This document shows positions 36,230-49,065 of a DNA stretch of 64,000 nt, in pieces; positions within the stretch are counted from its first letter, which is position 1, and each line of letters begins with the position of its first letter. The notes below the pieces were generated by a model, which did no database searches, was not told the origin of the DNA, and saw only the letters and a program-made list of their open reading frames with translations. This DNA is from Sphingomonas spermidinifaciens (GTDB taxonomy: Bacteria > Pseudomonadota > Alphaproteobacteria > Sphingomonadales > Sphingomonadaceae), in assembly GCF_002351485.1 (NCBI RefSeq), contig NZ_NWMW01000001.1, positions 744,001-808,000 of the forward strand, in the 5' to 3' direction. A program made the translations under genes and the position numbers.

Positions 36230-37494
36230 GCCTTCAGCGCCTCGATCATCTTGGCGGTGATGAGGCAGATGCCGTTCTCTGTCCGGCGAAAGCGCTTGGC
36301 ATCGAGCACCGGGTCCTCGCCGACGACCAGCCCCTCGGGAATTTCGACGCCGCGATCGACGATGACGTTCTTCAGGCTCACCGACCGCCCCACCTTTACC
36401 CGCGGCATCATCACCGCATTCTCGATCGTCGAAAAGCTGTTGATGCGGCATCCGGTAAAGAGCAGCGAGTGGCGAAGCTGTGCGCCCGAGACGATGCAGT
36501 CACCCGAAACGAGCGACGAGATCGCCTCGCCCCGACGCCCGTCCTCGTCATGGACGAACTTGGCGGGTGCGGTCATTTCCGAATAGGTCCAGATGGGCCA
36601 TTCGCGATCGTAAAGATCGAGGGCGGGCACGGTATTGGTAAGGTCGATATTGGCGGCGAAATAGGCGTCGAGCGTGCCGACGTCGCGCCAATAGGGTTCC
36701 GATTCCGGACCGGAGCGCAGCGCCGACTTGCTGAAATGATGCGCGCGGGCATTCCCGTCGCGGACCAGTTTGGGCACGATGTCCTTGCCGAAATCATGGC
36801 TGCTGTTGGGGTCCGCCGCGTCCTCCTCGAGGATCTGTGCGAGGAACTCGGTCTCGAAGACGTAGATGCCCATACTCGCGAGCGCGAGGTCGGGGCGGCC
36901 GGGCATCGGCGGAGGATCGGCGGGCTTTTCGAGAAAGTCGACGATCCGGTCATTCTCGTCGACGTGCATCACGCCGAACGCGACCGCCTCCATCCGCGGC
37001 ACCTCGACACAGCCCACGGTGACGCTCGCACCCGTTTCGCAATGCTCCTCGAGCATCACGCCGTAATCCTGCTTGTAGATATGGTCGCCCGCCAGGACGA
37101 GCGTGTAGCGCGGCGCATAGGAGCCGATGATGTCGAGGTTCTGATACACGGCATCGGCGGTGCCGAGATACCAGTTCTCTTCCGACACGCGCTGGCTGGC
37201 TGGCAGGATATCGAAGCTCTCGTTGCGCTCGTTACGAAAGAAGCTCCAGCCGTTCTGGAGGTGGCGGATCAGGCTGTGCGCCTTGTACTGCGTCGCGACG
37301 CCGATGCGCGGGATGCCCGAATTCAGCGCATTGGACAGCGCGAAATCGACGATCCGGGTCTTGCCGCCGAAATAAACCGCTGGCTTGGCGCGGATGTCGG
37401 TCAGTTCCATCAGCCGGCTGCCCCGACCTCCGGCCAGCACGATCGCCATTGCCTGGCGCGTGACCAGGCCCCTTAATGTTGCACTCGGCGGCAT
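36226..37494 (-). CDS. glgC: Glucose-1-phosphate adenylyltransferase
   Basis: The 422-residue product makes ADP-glucose for glycogen synthesis. It has the nucleotide loop [40 protein letters not shown], the catalytic-loop [22 protein letters not shown], and a C-terminal left-handed beta-helix ([20 protein letters not shown] onward) that in this family hosts allosteric control. The start at 37494 follows GGGGGAG at 8-nt spacing; a longer frame exists but has no such site. It is followed by glgA. Confidence 0.95.
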   Translation of the reverse strand: MPPSATLRGLVTRQAMAIVLAGGRGSRLMELTDIRAKPAVYFGGKTRIVDFALSNALNSGIPRIGVATQYKAHSLIRHLQNGWSFFRNERNESFDILPASQRVSEENWYLGTADAVYQNLDIIGSYAPRYTLVLAGDHIYKQDYGVMLEEHCETGASVTVGCVEVPRMEAVAFGVMHVDENDRIVDFLEKPADPPPMPGRPDLALASMGIYVFETEFLAQILEEDAADPNSSHDFGKDIVPKLVRDGNARAHHFSKSALRSGPESEPYWRDVGTLDAYFAANIDLTNTVPALDLYDREWPIWTYSEMTAPAKFVHDEDGRRGEAISSLVSGDCIVSGAQLRHSLLFTGCRINSFSTIENAVMMPRVKVGRSVSLKNVIVDRGVEIPEGLVVGEDPVLDAKRFRRTENGICLITAKMIEALKA

Positions 37495-37629
37495 CGTCGC
37501 TCCCCCACGCCTGTCGGCGATAGAGCGCGGCGACAGCCTGCAAGTTCCATGTCTCTCACGATAAATCCTCAGGCATGGCACTTCTTCGCACCTGCGGCGT
37601 TCGGGGGTCTTGGCGCGATTGGGGGTCGC

Positions 37630-39771
37630 ATGGGGCAAGCGGGTTCTTCGTCACTGCATTGGCTGCGCGATCCGTTCGCCTTTCTGGGGCGGCATGACGG
37701 GATGGTGCGGGTATTCCAGCCGGGTGCCGAGCGGGTGACGCTGATCGCGGGCGGTGCGGAATCCGATCTTCAGGCCGAGGGAAGCGAAGGGCTTTTCACC
37801 GGCCCCGCGCCCGCGGGCGATTACCGGGTCCGGACGCAATGGCCCGGCGGCGGGTCGAGCGAGGCGGCCGACCCCTATGCCTTCGCGCCGCAGCTAGGCG
37901 ATCTCGACCTCCATCTGCTGCGCGAGGGATCGCACTGGGACCTTGCCCTGCGCCTTGGCGCGAACATCGACGCGGTGGACGGCGTCGAGGGCACGCGCTT
38001 CGCCGTCTGGGCACCCAATGCGCAGAGCGTCAGCGTCGTCGGCGATTTCTGCAGCTGGGACACCAGGCGGCTGCCGATGCGGCTGCGCCACGATGGCGGC
38101 ATCTGGGAACTGTTCGTGCCCGGCGTCGGCGCAGGCGCGCGTTACAAATATGCGGTTCTCGGGGCCGACGGCGTGCTGCGCGAAAAGGCCGACCCCCTCG
38201 CCCGCGCGACCGAACATCCGCCCGCCACCGCCTCGATCGTCGCGCCGCCGCCCGACTTCGCGTGGACCGATGCCGCTTGGATGGCGGACCGGGGCGAACG
38301 GCAGCATCCCGGCGCGCCGATCTCGATCTACGAGCTTCACGCCGGGTCGTGGCGGCGGCCCTGGCATGGCGGCGAGCATGACTGGGACGCGCTTGCCGAC
38401 CAGCTCATCCCGTACCTTACCGACATGGGCTTCAGCCATGTCGAGCTGATGCCGATCGCCGAGCATCCGTTCGGCGGCTCCTGGGGCTATCAGCCGCTGT
38501 CGCCCTTTGCGCCCTCGGCCCGATACGGCGACGCGGTGGGGTTCGCGCGCTTCGTCGATCGCTGCCACGCGGCGGACATCGGCGTCATCCTCGACTGGGT
38601 GCCGGCGCACTTCCCCTCCGACGCGCACGGCTTCGCACGCTTCGACGGCACCGCGCTCTACGAGCATGAGGACCCGCGCGAGGGCTTTCACCCCGACTGG
38701 AACACGCTGATCTTCAACCTCGGCCGGCGCGAGGTGGCGGGGATGCTGATCGCCTCGGCGCTCTGGTGGCTCGAGCATTTCCACGTCGACGGCCTGCGCG
38801 TCGATGCGGTCGCCTCGATGCTCTACCGCGACTATTCGCGGCGTGAGGGCGAGTGGGTGCCCAATGTCCATGGCGGGCGCGAGAATCTCGAATCGATCGA
38901 CTTTCTGCGCCGCATGAACGCGATGGTGCGCGAACGCTGTCCCGGCGCGATCACGATCGCCGAGGAATCGACCGCCTTTCCCGGCGTGACCGCCGCGCCG
39001 GAGCATGGCGGCCTCGGCTTCACCTTCAAGTGGAACATGGGGTGGATGAACGACACCCTGCGTTACATGGAGGAGGATCCGATCAATCGCCGCTGGCATC
39101 ACGGGCTGATGACCTTCGGCCCGGTCTATGCCTTTTCCGAGAAGTTCATCCTGCCCTTGAGCCATGACGAGGTCGTCCACGGCAAGGGATCGCTGATCGC
39201 CAAGATGCCGGGCGACCCCTGGCAGAAGTTCGCCAATCTGCGCGCGTACCTCGCTTTCATGTGGGCGCATCCGGGCAAGAAGCTGCTCTTCATGGGCGGC
39301 GAGATCGCACAGTGGCACGAATGGCATCATGACGGGCAGATCGACTGGGCGGCGCTCGGCGATCCCAATCATGCCGGGGTTCAGGCGCTGGTCCGCGACC
39401 TTAACGCACTCTACCGAGCGGAGGGATCGCTGCATCAGAGCGACGCCGACGAGCGCGGCTTCGCCTGGGCGGTGGGTGACGATGCGGAGAACAGCGTCTT
39501 CGCCTTTCACCGCCGATCGGCCTATGGCGCGTCGCCGCTCCTTTGCGTCGTCAACCTGACGCCGGTACCGCGCCATAGCTATCGCATCGGTGTCGAAGCC
39601 GGCACGTGGGACGTCGTGCTGAACTCCGACGACCCGTGCTATGCCGGCAGCGGCCTCGAAACCGCGTCTTCGGCCGAGGCGCAGCCCGTGCCCGCCCACG
39701 GCCACCCCCATTCGGTCGAGCTGGTGCTACCCCCGCTCGCCACGCTCGTTCTCCGCCATCAAGGAGCCTGA
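37630..39771 (+). CDS. glgB: 1,4-alpha-glucan branching enzyme
   Basis: A 713-residue GH13 branching enzyme with an N-terminal CBM48-type module ([19 protein letters not shown] and a second region with [20 protein letters not shown]) and the catalytic barrel. Nucleophile Asp lies in [19 protein letters not shown], the acid Glu in [12 protein letters not shown] and the third carboxylate in [15 protein letters not shown]. The ATG at 37630 is preferred since the sequence after it fits the family; an ATG at 37549 is in frame but would leave only 54 nt for two divergent promoters. It opens a five-gene operon. Confidence 0.94.
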   Translation: MGQAGSSSLHWLRDPFAFLGRHDGMVRVFQPGAERVTLIAGGAESDLQAEGSEGLFTGPAPAGDYRVRTQWPGGGSSEAADPYAFAPQLGDLDLHLLREGSHWDLALRLGANIDAVDGVEGTRFAVWAPNAQSVSVVGDFCSWDTRRLPMRLRHDGGIWELFVPGVGAGARYKYAVLGADGVLREKADPLARATEHPPATASIVAPPPDFAWTDAAWMADRGERQHPGAPISIYELHAGSWRRPWHGGEHDWDALADQLIPYLTDMGFSHVELMPIAEHPFGGSWGYQPLSPFAPSARYGDAVGFARFVDRCHAADIGVILDWVPAHFPSDAHGFARFDGTALYEHEDPREGFHPDWNTLIFNLGRREVAGMLIASALWWLEHFHVDGLRVDAVASMLYRDYSRREGEWVPNVHGGRENLESIDFLRRMNAMVRERCPGAITIAEESTAFPGVTAAPEHGGLGFTFKWNMGWMNDTLRYMEEDPINRRWHHGLMTFGPVYAFSEKFILPLSHDEVVHGKGSLIAKMPGDPWQKFANLRAYLAFMWAHPGKKLLFMGGEIAQWHEWHHDGQIDWAALGDPNHAGVQALVRDLNALYRAEGSLHQSDADERGFAWAVGDDAENSVFAFHRRSAYGASPLLCVVNLTPVPRHSYRIGVEAGTWDVVLNSDDPCYAGSGLETASSAEAQPVPAHGHPHSVELVLPPLATLVLRHQGA

Positions 39772-39775
39772 GGCT

Positions 39776-41874
<2,099 letters not shown>

Positions 41875-41878
<4 letters not shown>

Positions 41879-43572
41879 GGTGGGGGCCGGAACCGCTGGC
41901 GGGCGGCGGGACGCGCTTCGCGATCTGGGCACCGGGCGTCGAGGCGCTGACGCTCGAGATCGAGGGCGGCGATCCGCTGCCGATGACGCCCGAGATGGAG
42001 GGCTGGTTCACCGCCGACACCGATACCGGGCCGGGCACGAAGTATCGCTATGGCCTGCCAGGCGGCACCGCGGTCCCCGACCCGGCGTCGCGCGCGCAGG
42101 CGGGCGACGTGCATGGATGGAGCGTCGTCACCGATAGCGCGGCGTACGAATGGCGGCAGGCTGACTGGCGCGGACGGCCATGGACCGAGGCCGTGATCCA
42201 GGAGGTGCATGTCGGGGTGCTCGGCGGCTATGCGGGCGTCGCCGGACGGCTGGACGAGATCGCCTCGACGGGCTTCACCGCGATCGAGCTGATGCCCCTT
42301 GCCGCGACCGGCGGCCTGCGCAACTGGGGCTATGACGGGGTGCTGCCCTATGCGCCCAATGCCGCCTATGGCAGCCCCGACGAGTTGAAGGCGCTGATCG
42401 ACGCCGCGCACCAACGCGGGCTGATGGTCTTCCTCGATGTCGTCTACAATCACTTCGGGCCGGACGGAAACTACCTTCCCACCTATGCGCCCCAGTTCTT
42501 CAAGGCCGATGTCCACACGCCATGGGGCGGCGCAATCGACTTCGCGCGCGAGCCGGTGGCGCGCTTCTTCATCGATAATGCGCTCTACTGGCTGGGCGAG
42601 TTCGGCTTCGACGGCCTGCGCCTCGATGCCGTCCATGCGATCGGCGACAACGACTTTCTCGACCAGCTCGCCGGCGAGGTTCGCGCAGCCTTTCCCGATC
42701 GCCACGTCCATCTGGTGCTCGAAAACGAGGATAACGATCCCGACCGGCTGGCGGGTAGGTATGACGCGCAGTGGAACGACGACTTCCACAACGTTCTCCA
42801 TGTGCTGCTGACCGGCGAAACCCACGGCTATTATCGCGACTTCGCCGAGGATCCGGCGGAAAAGCTCGCCCGCTGCCTGGCCGAGGGGTTCATCTATCAG
42901 GGCCAGGGTTCGCCCAACCAGAAGGGCAAGCCGCGCGGGAGCCCCAGCGGTCATCTCTCCCCGATCCGGTTCGTTAGTTTCCTCCAGAACCACGACCAGA
43001 TCGGCAACCGCGCGCTCGGCGAACGGCTGACGCGGCTGACCGACAAGGCGCGGCTGCGCGCGGCGACGGCACTGCTGATCCTGTGTCCGCAGGTGCCGCT
43101 GACCTTCATGGGCGACGATCTGGGCTCGGAGGCGCCGTTCCTCTTCTTCACCGACTTTCACGACGAGCTGGCCGATGCCGTCCGCGACGGCCGCCGCGCC
43201 GAGTTCGCGGGCCATCCGGGCTTCGGCGACGAGGCGGCGCGCGAGGCGATTCCCGATCCCAATGCGCGCTCGACCTTCGAGGCGTCCGATCCGATACCTG
43301 GCCCCGATGCGGCCGAGTGGCATGCGCTCTATCGCGAGCTGCTGACGATCCGGCGCGAGCGGATCGTGCCGCTGCTGGGGGACACGGCGGCGATCGGGGC
43401 GGAGGTGATCGGCGACCGCGCGGTCCGCGCGCGCTGGCGGTTGGGCGAGGCGGTGCTGACGCTCGCCATCAACCTGAGCGACACGGCGGTAGCCGTCTCC
43501 GGCGAGTCCGAGTTGCTGTTCGCCACGGGCGAAGTCGGCGAGCCAGCCTCCTTCGCCGCGTGGCTCAAGTGA
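41875..43572 (+). CDS. treZ: Malto-oligosyltrehalose trehalohydrolase
   Basis: The 565-residue GH13 enzyme cuts trehalose from malto-oligosyltrehalose made by TreY. Catalytic motifs are GFDGLRLDAVHAIGDND, VLVLENEDND-type acid (LVLENEDND) and the third Asp in SFLQNHDQIGNRALGERL. Both flanking genes overlap it by 4 nt. The TreY/TreZ route yields trehalose from glycogen without using UDP-glucose, which fits its place after glgX. Confidence 0.94.
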
Positions 43573-45458
43573 GCGACGCCGCGGTTCTTAACCTGGCCGA
43601 GGCGGCGGGCATGCTCGTCGATTGGGAGGATGCCGGCGGCGTCGCTCGCCGCGTGTCGATCGACAGCCTTCGCGCGGTCCTCTCCGGCCTCGGCTTCGAC
43701 TGCGACAATGCCGGGCAGTGCGCCGACAGCCTTGCGCGATTGCACGCCGGGGTCGCCGACGCCTGCTGCGTCGTCGATGCCGGCACGCCGCTGACCGGGT
43801 TCGAAGGACGCGGGCGACTGACGCTGGAGAGCGGCACGGCGATCGACGTGAGGCCGGGCGATCCGGCCCGGGCGATCGGCTACCATCGGCTTGAGCATGC
43901 GGGCGGCGAGATCGAGCTGATCGTCGCGCCCCCACGGGGTGTCGGGATCGAGCCGGCCGAGCGGCTGTGGGGCACCGCGGTCCAGCTCTATTCGCTCCGC
44001 GGCGGCGGCGCGATCGGCGACTTTGCCGCGCTCGCCGACTTTGCGGGCGAGGCGGCGCGCGCGGGCGCCGACGCGCTGATGCTCAGCCCCGTCCATGCGC
44101 TCTTCACCGCCGATCCGGGGCGCTATAGTCCCTACTCCCCGTCAAGTCGCCGCTTCCTGAACCCGTGGTACGCACCCGTCGATACGGCCGATCCAGGCGG
44201 CGAACTCATCGACTGGCAAGCCGCTGTCGATGCGCGGATGGCGGCGCTGCGGCGCGACTTTGCTGCGCAGCATGAGACGCCCGCATTCGCCGCTTATCTG
44301 GCGAGCGCCGGTGCCGATCTGAAGCGCCACGCGCTGTTCGAGGCGCTGTTCGCCCATTTCGGTACGCGCGGCTGGCAGGACTGGCCCGCGGCCTATCATG
44401 ACCCCGCCGGCGACGCTGCCTCCGCGTTTGCGCGCGAGCATGCTGGCGAGATCGACTTCCATCTCTACGCCCAGTGGCGCGCCGAGCAGGGCCTCGCTCG
44501 CGCCGCCGATGCCGCGTCGGACATGCGCATCGGCCTCGTCACCGACATCGCCGTCGGCATCGACGTGGGCGGCAGCCATGCCTGGACCGCGGGCGACGAG
44601 CTGATGCTCGGCATCGGCATCGGCGCGCCGCCCGATGCCTTTCAGGCCGCCGGACAGAATTGGGGGATCACCAGCTTCTCGCCCTTCGCGCTGCGCACCA
44701 AGCATTATCGCCCTTTCATTGACCTCCTCCGCAGCGCGATGGCGCATGCGGGCGGCATCCGCATCGACCACGCGCTGGGCCTTCGCCGGCTGTGGGTGGT
44801 GCCAAACGGGGCCTCGCCGCTCGACGGCGCGTATCTCCGCCAGCCCGAGGATGAGTTGCTGCGGCTCATTGCGCTCGAGTCGGTTCGGGCAGGAGCGATC
44901 GTCATCGGCGAGGATCTGGGCGTGGTGCCGCCGGGCCTGCGCGAGGCGCTCGACGACCGCGGCATCCTCGGCATGCGCGTGCTGCCGTTTGAACGGACTA
45001 AGGACTGTGGTTTCGTGGCGGCGGCCGACTATGACGCGGGCGTCGCAGCGATGACGAGCACCCACGACCTCGCCCCCGTCGCCGGCTGGTGGCGCGGCAC
45101 CGACGTCGAATGGCGTGCGGAGCTGGCGGGCGAGGCATCGGACCTCGCGCCGCGCGCCAAGGAGCGCGAAGCGTTCTGGACTGCCGCGGTCGGGGCAGGC
45201 GTGGCCGAGGGTCCGCCGCCCGACGCGCCAGACGCCGCGGTCGACGCCGCCGTCGCCTTCATCGCCGCCACGCCCGCGCGGCTCGCGATCGTGCCGGTTG
45301 AGGATCTGCTCGGCGTCGATCAGGCCCCCAATCTGCCCGGCACGGTGGACGAGCATCCCAACTGGCGCCGCCGCCTGCCCGCCCCCGCCGCAGAGCTGTT
45401 CGCCCGCCCCGAGGTGGCTGCCCGCATTGATCGCATCATCAAGGGACGTGGCCGATGA
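43569..45458 (+). CDS. malQ: 4-alpha-glucanotransferase
   Basis: A 629-residue GH77 enzyme (amylomaltase) that moves maltooligosaccharide units between chains. It begins with an N-terminal extension of about 100 residues and then shows WGTAVQLYSLRGGGAIGDFA, PYSPSSRRFLNPWY, the nucleophile Asp in GGIRIDHALGLRRLWVVP, the acid Glu in VIGEDLGVVPPGL and Asp in MTSTHDLAPVAGWW. The GTG start is inside the treZ stop. It is set between treZ and treY, where it could reshape short glucans for TreY. Confidence 0.93.
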   Translation: MSDAAVLNLAEAAGMLVDWEDAGGVARRVSIDSLRAVLSGLGFDCDNAGQCADSLARLHAGVADACCVVDAGTPLTGFEGRGRLTLESGTAIDVRPGDPARAIGYHRLEHAGGEIELIVAPPRGVGIEPAERLWGTAVQLYSLRGGGAIGDFAALADFAGEAARAGADALMLSPVHALFTADPGRYSPYSPSSRRFLNPWYAPVDTADPGGELIDWQAAVDARMAALRRDFAAQHETPAFAAYLASAGADLKRHALFEALFAHFGTRGWQDWPAAYHDPAGDAASAFAREHAGEIDFHLYAQWRAEQGLARAADAASDMRIGLVTDIAVGIDVGGSHAWTAGDELMLGIGIGAPPDAFQAAGQNWGITSFSPFALRTKHYRPFIDLLRSAMAHAGGIRIDHALGLRRLWVVPNGASPLDGAYLRQPEDELLRLIALESVRAGAIVIGEDLGVVPPGLREALDDRGILGMRVLPFERTKDCGFVAAADYDAGVAAMTSTHDLAPVAGWWRGTDVEWRAELAGEASDLAPRAKEREAFWTAAVGAGVAEGPPPDAPDAAVDAAVAFIAATPARLAIVPVEDLLGVDQAPNLPGTVDEHPNWRRRLPAPAAELFARPEVAARIDRIIKGRGR

Positions 45459-47815
45459 TCCCGCGAGCGACCTATCGTATCCAGTTCCATGCAGGCTTCA
45501 CCTTTGCCGATGCCGCAGGGCTGGCCGACTATCTCGCCGATCTCGGCATCAGCCATCTCTACGCCTCGCCGATTACCACCGCCAAGACCGGGTCGATGCA
45601 CGGCTATGACGTGGTCGATCCGACGACGATCAACCCGGCGCTGGGCGGCGAGGACGGGTTTCGTGCGATGGCGGCGGCGCTGCGCGGGCGCGGGATCGGC
45701 ATTATTCTCGATATCGTCCCCAATCACATGGGCGTCGGCGGCGATGAGAATGCATGGTGGCTGGACGTGCTCGAACAGGGGCCGGGCAGCCGCTACGCCC
45801 GCTTCTTCGACATCGACTGGCAGCCCACGGGCCAGCTCCTCGCGCCATTCCTCGGCTTGCCCTATGGCGAGGCGCTCGCGTCGGGTGCGCTCAAGCTGAG
45901 TGACGACGGCACCGCGGTGATCGCTCATGGCACGCACCGCTTCCCGATCCGCCCCGAGGATCGCGCGGAGGTCGCCGCCGATCCGGGCGCCTTTGCCAAC
46001 CCCGACCGGCTCCACGACCTGCTCGAGCGCCAGCGTTACCGCCTCGCCTGGTGGCGCACCGCCGCGGACGAGATCAACTGGCGGCGTTTCTTCGATATCA
46101 CCGAACTCGCCGCGCTGCGGATCGAAGATCAGGCAGTGTTCGACGCGGTCCATGCGTTGCCGCTGCGCTTGTATTCTGAGGGCCTGATCGACGGCCTGCG
46201 CATCGATCATGTCGACGGCCTTGCCGACCCGCCGGGCTATTGCCGACGGCTGCGCGCCGCAATGGAGGCAGTCCGGCCCGGCGGCTATCTGGTGGTCGAG
46301 AAGATCCTCGCCGCCGACGAGGCGCTGCCGACCGACTGGCGGACTGACGGCACCAGCGGCTACGACTTCATGAACGAGGTCGCGGCACTGCTCCACGATC
46401 CCGCGGGCGAGGCGCCGCTAACGCAGCTCTGGACCGAGATCAGCGGCCGTCCAGGCGACTTCCATGCGGAAGAGCATCGGGCGCGCATCGAGACGCTGGA
46501 CCGCACTTTTCCCGGCCAGCTCGACACAGTGGTCACTGCCTTCCACGCGATCGCGCCTCGCGACCTTACGCAGGGGATGATCCGCCGCGCACTGACGGCG
46601 ATCCTGCTCGAGTTCGTTGCCTATCGCAGCTATGCCGGCAGCGAGTCAGACAATGGCGAGCGCCTCCGCGCCGCCGCCGCACGCGCGGTGACGGCGCCGG
46701 GCGAGGACGACCTGCCCGCCCGCCTGGCCGAATGGATGCTGACCCGGCCCGAGGCGCGCGACGCCGCCCGCCGGTTCGAGCAGCTGAGCGCCCCGCTCGC
46801 GGCCAAGGCGGTCGAGGACACCGCCTTCTATCGCTATGGCCGCCTCCTCTCGCGAACCGATGTAGGGTTCGATCCGGCGCGGTTCTCGCAGCCGGCGGCC
46901 GAGTTCCTCGGCCGCGTCGACGCGCGTGCGCGGGACTTTCCAAACGCGATGCTCGCCACCGCGACGCACGACCACAAGCGCGGCGAAGATGTGCGCGCGC
47001 GGCTGGCGGTGCTGAGCGAGGTGCCGGACGAGTGGCGCACGCTGGTCGAGGGGATCGACCTCGCCGGGACCGGGATCGACGCGGGCGATGCGTCCATGAT
47101 CCTCCAGACGATCGTCGGTGCCTGGCCGATGGCGGGCCCGCCGACGAGTGACTTCGCCGAGCGGATCGGGGCCTGGACGACGAAGGCACTGCGCGAGGCG
47201 AAGCTACGCTCGTCCTGGACCGCGCCTGACGAGGCGTACGAACGGCGTGCGATCAGCGCGGCGACGCAGATGATCGGAGCGCCCGCGGTCGGCACCTTCG
47301 CGCAGCGCATCGCACCGGCGGGGGCAATGAACGGCCTCATGCAGGCGGCGCTGCGATGCACGCTGCCGGGGGTGCCCGACACCTATCAGGGCGCCGAGTT
47401 CTGGGACCTGAGCCTCGTCGATCCCGACAATCGCCGCCCGGTCGACTATGCCGCGCGGCGGCCGGTCGCGCGGTGGGAGGAGGTCGGGCTGGACGACTGG
47501 GCGAGCGGACGGATCAAGCAGGCGCTGATCGGCCATGCGCTCGGGCTGCGACGTGCACATCCTGCGATGTTCGAGGCGCCGGTAACACCACTTGCCGTCA
47601 CCGGTGCGCGGGCGGGGAACGTGGTGGCGTTCGAGCGGCGTGCGGGTGAGCAGGCGCTGGTGGTTGTCGCGCCGCTCAGGGCGAGCGCGGGGGTTGGCGA
47701 GCGGCCGATCGTAAAGCCGGATTGGTGGGGCGATACGTCGATAAAAGTCGGAGGCGAGCAGCGCGGTGTTGCTGCTCTGCTGGGGGAGAGGCCGGTCCAT
47801 ATCGCGGTGCTCTGA
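45455..47815 (+). CDS. treY: Malto-oligosyltrehalose synthase
   Basis: The 786-residue GH13 enzyme turns the reducing-end alpha-1,4 bond of maltodextrin into the alpha-1,1 bond of trehalose. It opens with ATYRIQFHAGFTFADAAGLA, then has DIVPNHMGVGGDENAWWLDV, catalytic Asp in LRIDHVDGLADPPGY, Glu in VVEKILAADEALP and the C-terminal block VPDTYQGAEFWDLSLVDPD. It overlaps malQ by 4 nt and ends the operon. Confidence 0.95.
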   Translation: MIPRATYRIQFHAGFTFADAAGLADYLADLGISHLYASPITTAKTGSMHGYDVVDPTTINPALGGEDGFRAMAAALRGRGIGIILDIVPNHMGVGGDENAWWLDVLEQGPGSRYARFFDIDWQPTGQLLAPFLGLPYGEALASGALKLSDDGTAVIAHGTHRFPIRPEDRAEVAADPGAFANPDRLHDLLERQRYRLAWWRTAADEINWRRFFDITELAALRIEDQAVFDAVHALPLRLYSEGLIDGLRIDHVDGLADPPGYCRRLRAAMEAVRPGGYLVVEKILAADEALPTDWRTDGTSGYDFMNEVAALLHDPAGEAPLTQLWTEISGRPGDFHAEEHRARIETLDRTFPGQLDTVVTAFHAIAPRDLTQGMIRRALTAILLEFVAYRSYAGSESDNGERLRAAAARAVTAPGEDDLPARLAEWMLTRPEARDAARRFEQLSAPLAAKAVEDTAFYRYGRLLSRTDVGFDPARFSQPAAEFLGRVDARARDFPNAMLATATHDHKRGEDVRARLAVLSEVPDEWRTLVEGIDLAGTGIDAGDASMILQTIVGAWPMAGPPTSDFAERIGAWTTKALREAKLRSSWTAPDEAYERRAISAATQMIGAPAVGTFAQRIAPAGAMNGLMQAALRCTLPGVPDTYQGAEFWDLSLVDPDNRRPVDYAARRPVARWEEVGLDDWASGRIKQALIGHALGLRRAHPAMFEAPVTPLAVTGARAGNVVAFERRAGEQALVVVAPLRASAGVGERPIVKPDWWGDTSIKVGGEQRGVAALLGERPVHIAVL

Positions 47816-48034
47816 CCCACGTTTCCCACCCAGGCCGCCCCTCACCCGTCGCCCCAGCGAAGTCTGGAGCTGCCCGCGGCTCGTGCAGCGCTTCTTCATC
47901 AAGCGATCCCAGCGCTCGATGGGGCGACGAGGTTCAGGCTCAGGTGATTCAAGCTTCCCGGGCGTTCCGATTCAGCCCGCGACCTCCGCCGGGCGATCGT
48001 CTCTCCTTCCCGTGTCTCACCTTCCCGGCCCGCC

Positions 48035-48054
48035 ACCCCGGGTCGAGCCCCGGG
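48035..48054. terminator. GC hairpin between convergent operons
   Basis: CCCCGGG and CCCGGGG form a 7-bp stem with loop TCGAGC, 13 nt from the end of the epimerase operon. The gap of 251 nt between the treY and epimerase stops has no other feature I can support. The wording CCACCCCGGGTCGAGCCCCG resembles a dispersed repeat common in sphingomonads, so it may be REP-like as well. Confidence 0.45.
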
Positions 48055-48066
48055 GCGACGAACTCG

Positions 48067-49065
48067 CTAAACCCGCGCCGCCTCGACCGGCGTCGCCAGC
48101 TCGCGACCGAACCATTCGCACGTCGCCGCCAGCCCCTCCTCCAGCCCGACCCGCGGGGTCCAGCCGAGCAGGTCGCGCGCGCGGCCAATGTCGGGGCGTC
48201 GGCGGCGGGGGTCGTCGGTCGGGAGCGGCTTGAACACCACCCGCCGCGCGTCCGCGCCGGTCAACGCCAGCACCCGGTCGCACAGATCGCCGACGGTCAG
48301 CTCGACCGGGTTGCCGAGGTTGACCGGCTCCAGCCCGTCGATGTCGCTTTCCATCAGCGCGATCAGGCCGCGCACCATGTCGTCGACATAACAGAAGCTG
48401 CGCGTCTGGCTGCCGTCGCCGAACACGGTAATCTCGCAGTCGGCCAGGGCCTGGCAGATGAGATTTGAAACCACGCGCCCGTCATCGGGGCTCATGTTCG
48501 GGCCATAGGTGTTGAAGATGCGTGCAACGCGCACCTCCGCCCGGCCCATCCGCGCATAGTCGAAAGTCATCGCCTCTGCCGCACGCTTGCCCTCGTCATA
48601 GCAGGCACGCGGCCCCGTGCAGCTGACCCAGCCGCGATAGCCCTCCGGCTGCGGGTGCACCTCCGGATCGCCGTAGACCTCGCTCGTGGACGTGAGCAGG
48701 AACCGCGCCCCCGCCCGCTCGGCCAGTCGGAGCAGGTGGTGGGTGCCGACGACGTTGGTCAGCATCGTGTGCTCGGGATCGGCCTGGTACTGCGGCGGCG
48801 AGGCGGCGCAGGCGAGATTGTAGACGCGCGTCACCCGCTCGGCCGCGCCCAACACCGCCTCGGGCAGGGGCCGCACGATATCGGCCTCGACAAAGGTGAA
48901 GCCGGGCAACCCCTCCAGCGTCTGGAGGTTCGAAGGACGCGCGGTCTGGAGATTGTCGACGCACAGCACCTCGTGCCCGCGCGCGACCAGCGCCTGGCAC
49001 AGGTGCGAGCCGATGAACCCCGCGCCGCCCGCGACCACGGCGACGCCCGGTTGATGATCGCTCAT
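48067..49065 (-). CDS. NAD-dependent epimerase/dehydratase, UDP-glucuronate decarboxylase-like
   Basis: A 332-residue extended short-chain dehydrogenase. GGAGFIGSHLCQAL is the NAD site and the catalytic Tyr and Lys lie in CYDEGKRAAEAM; STSEVYGDPEVHPQ and RIFNTYGPNMSPDDGRVVSN are typical of UDP-xylose synthases. A UDP-glucuronate decarboxylase activity is the best guess. It is the last gene of the seven-gene minus-strand operon and overlaps the preceding gene by 4 nt, so the operon may use a pentose-containing sugar. Confidence 0.85.
   Translation of the reverse strand: MSDHQPGVAVVAGGAGFIGSHLCQALVARGHEVLCVDNLQTARPSNLQTLEGLPGFTFVEADIVRPLPEAVLGAAERVTRVYNLACAASPPQYQADPEHTMLTNVVGTHHLLRLAERAGARFLLTSTSEVYGDPEVHPQPEGYRGWVSCTGPRACYDEGKRAAEAMTFDYARMGRAEVRVARIFNTYGPNMSPDDGRVVSNLICQALADCEITVFGDGSQTRSFCYVDDMVRGLIALMESDIDGLEPVNLGNPVELTVGDLCDRVLALTGADARRVVFKPLPTDDPRRRRPDIGRARDLLGWTPRVGLEEGLAATCEWFGRELATPVEAARV

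Noticed and set aside
37894..39711. 605-codon minus-strand open frame opposite glgB
   Set aside because: Complement of a highly conserved glgB sequence; no motif and no ribosome site.
47766..48233. Open plus-strand frame between treY and the epimerase operon
   Set aside because: Starts inside treY, runs through the terminator-like hairpin and into the antisense of the epimerase gene; Arg/Pro/Ser-rich, no homology that I recognise.
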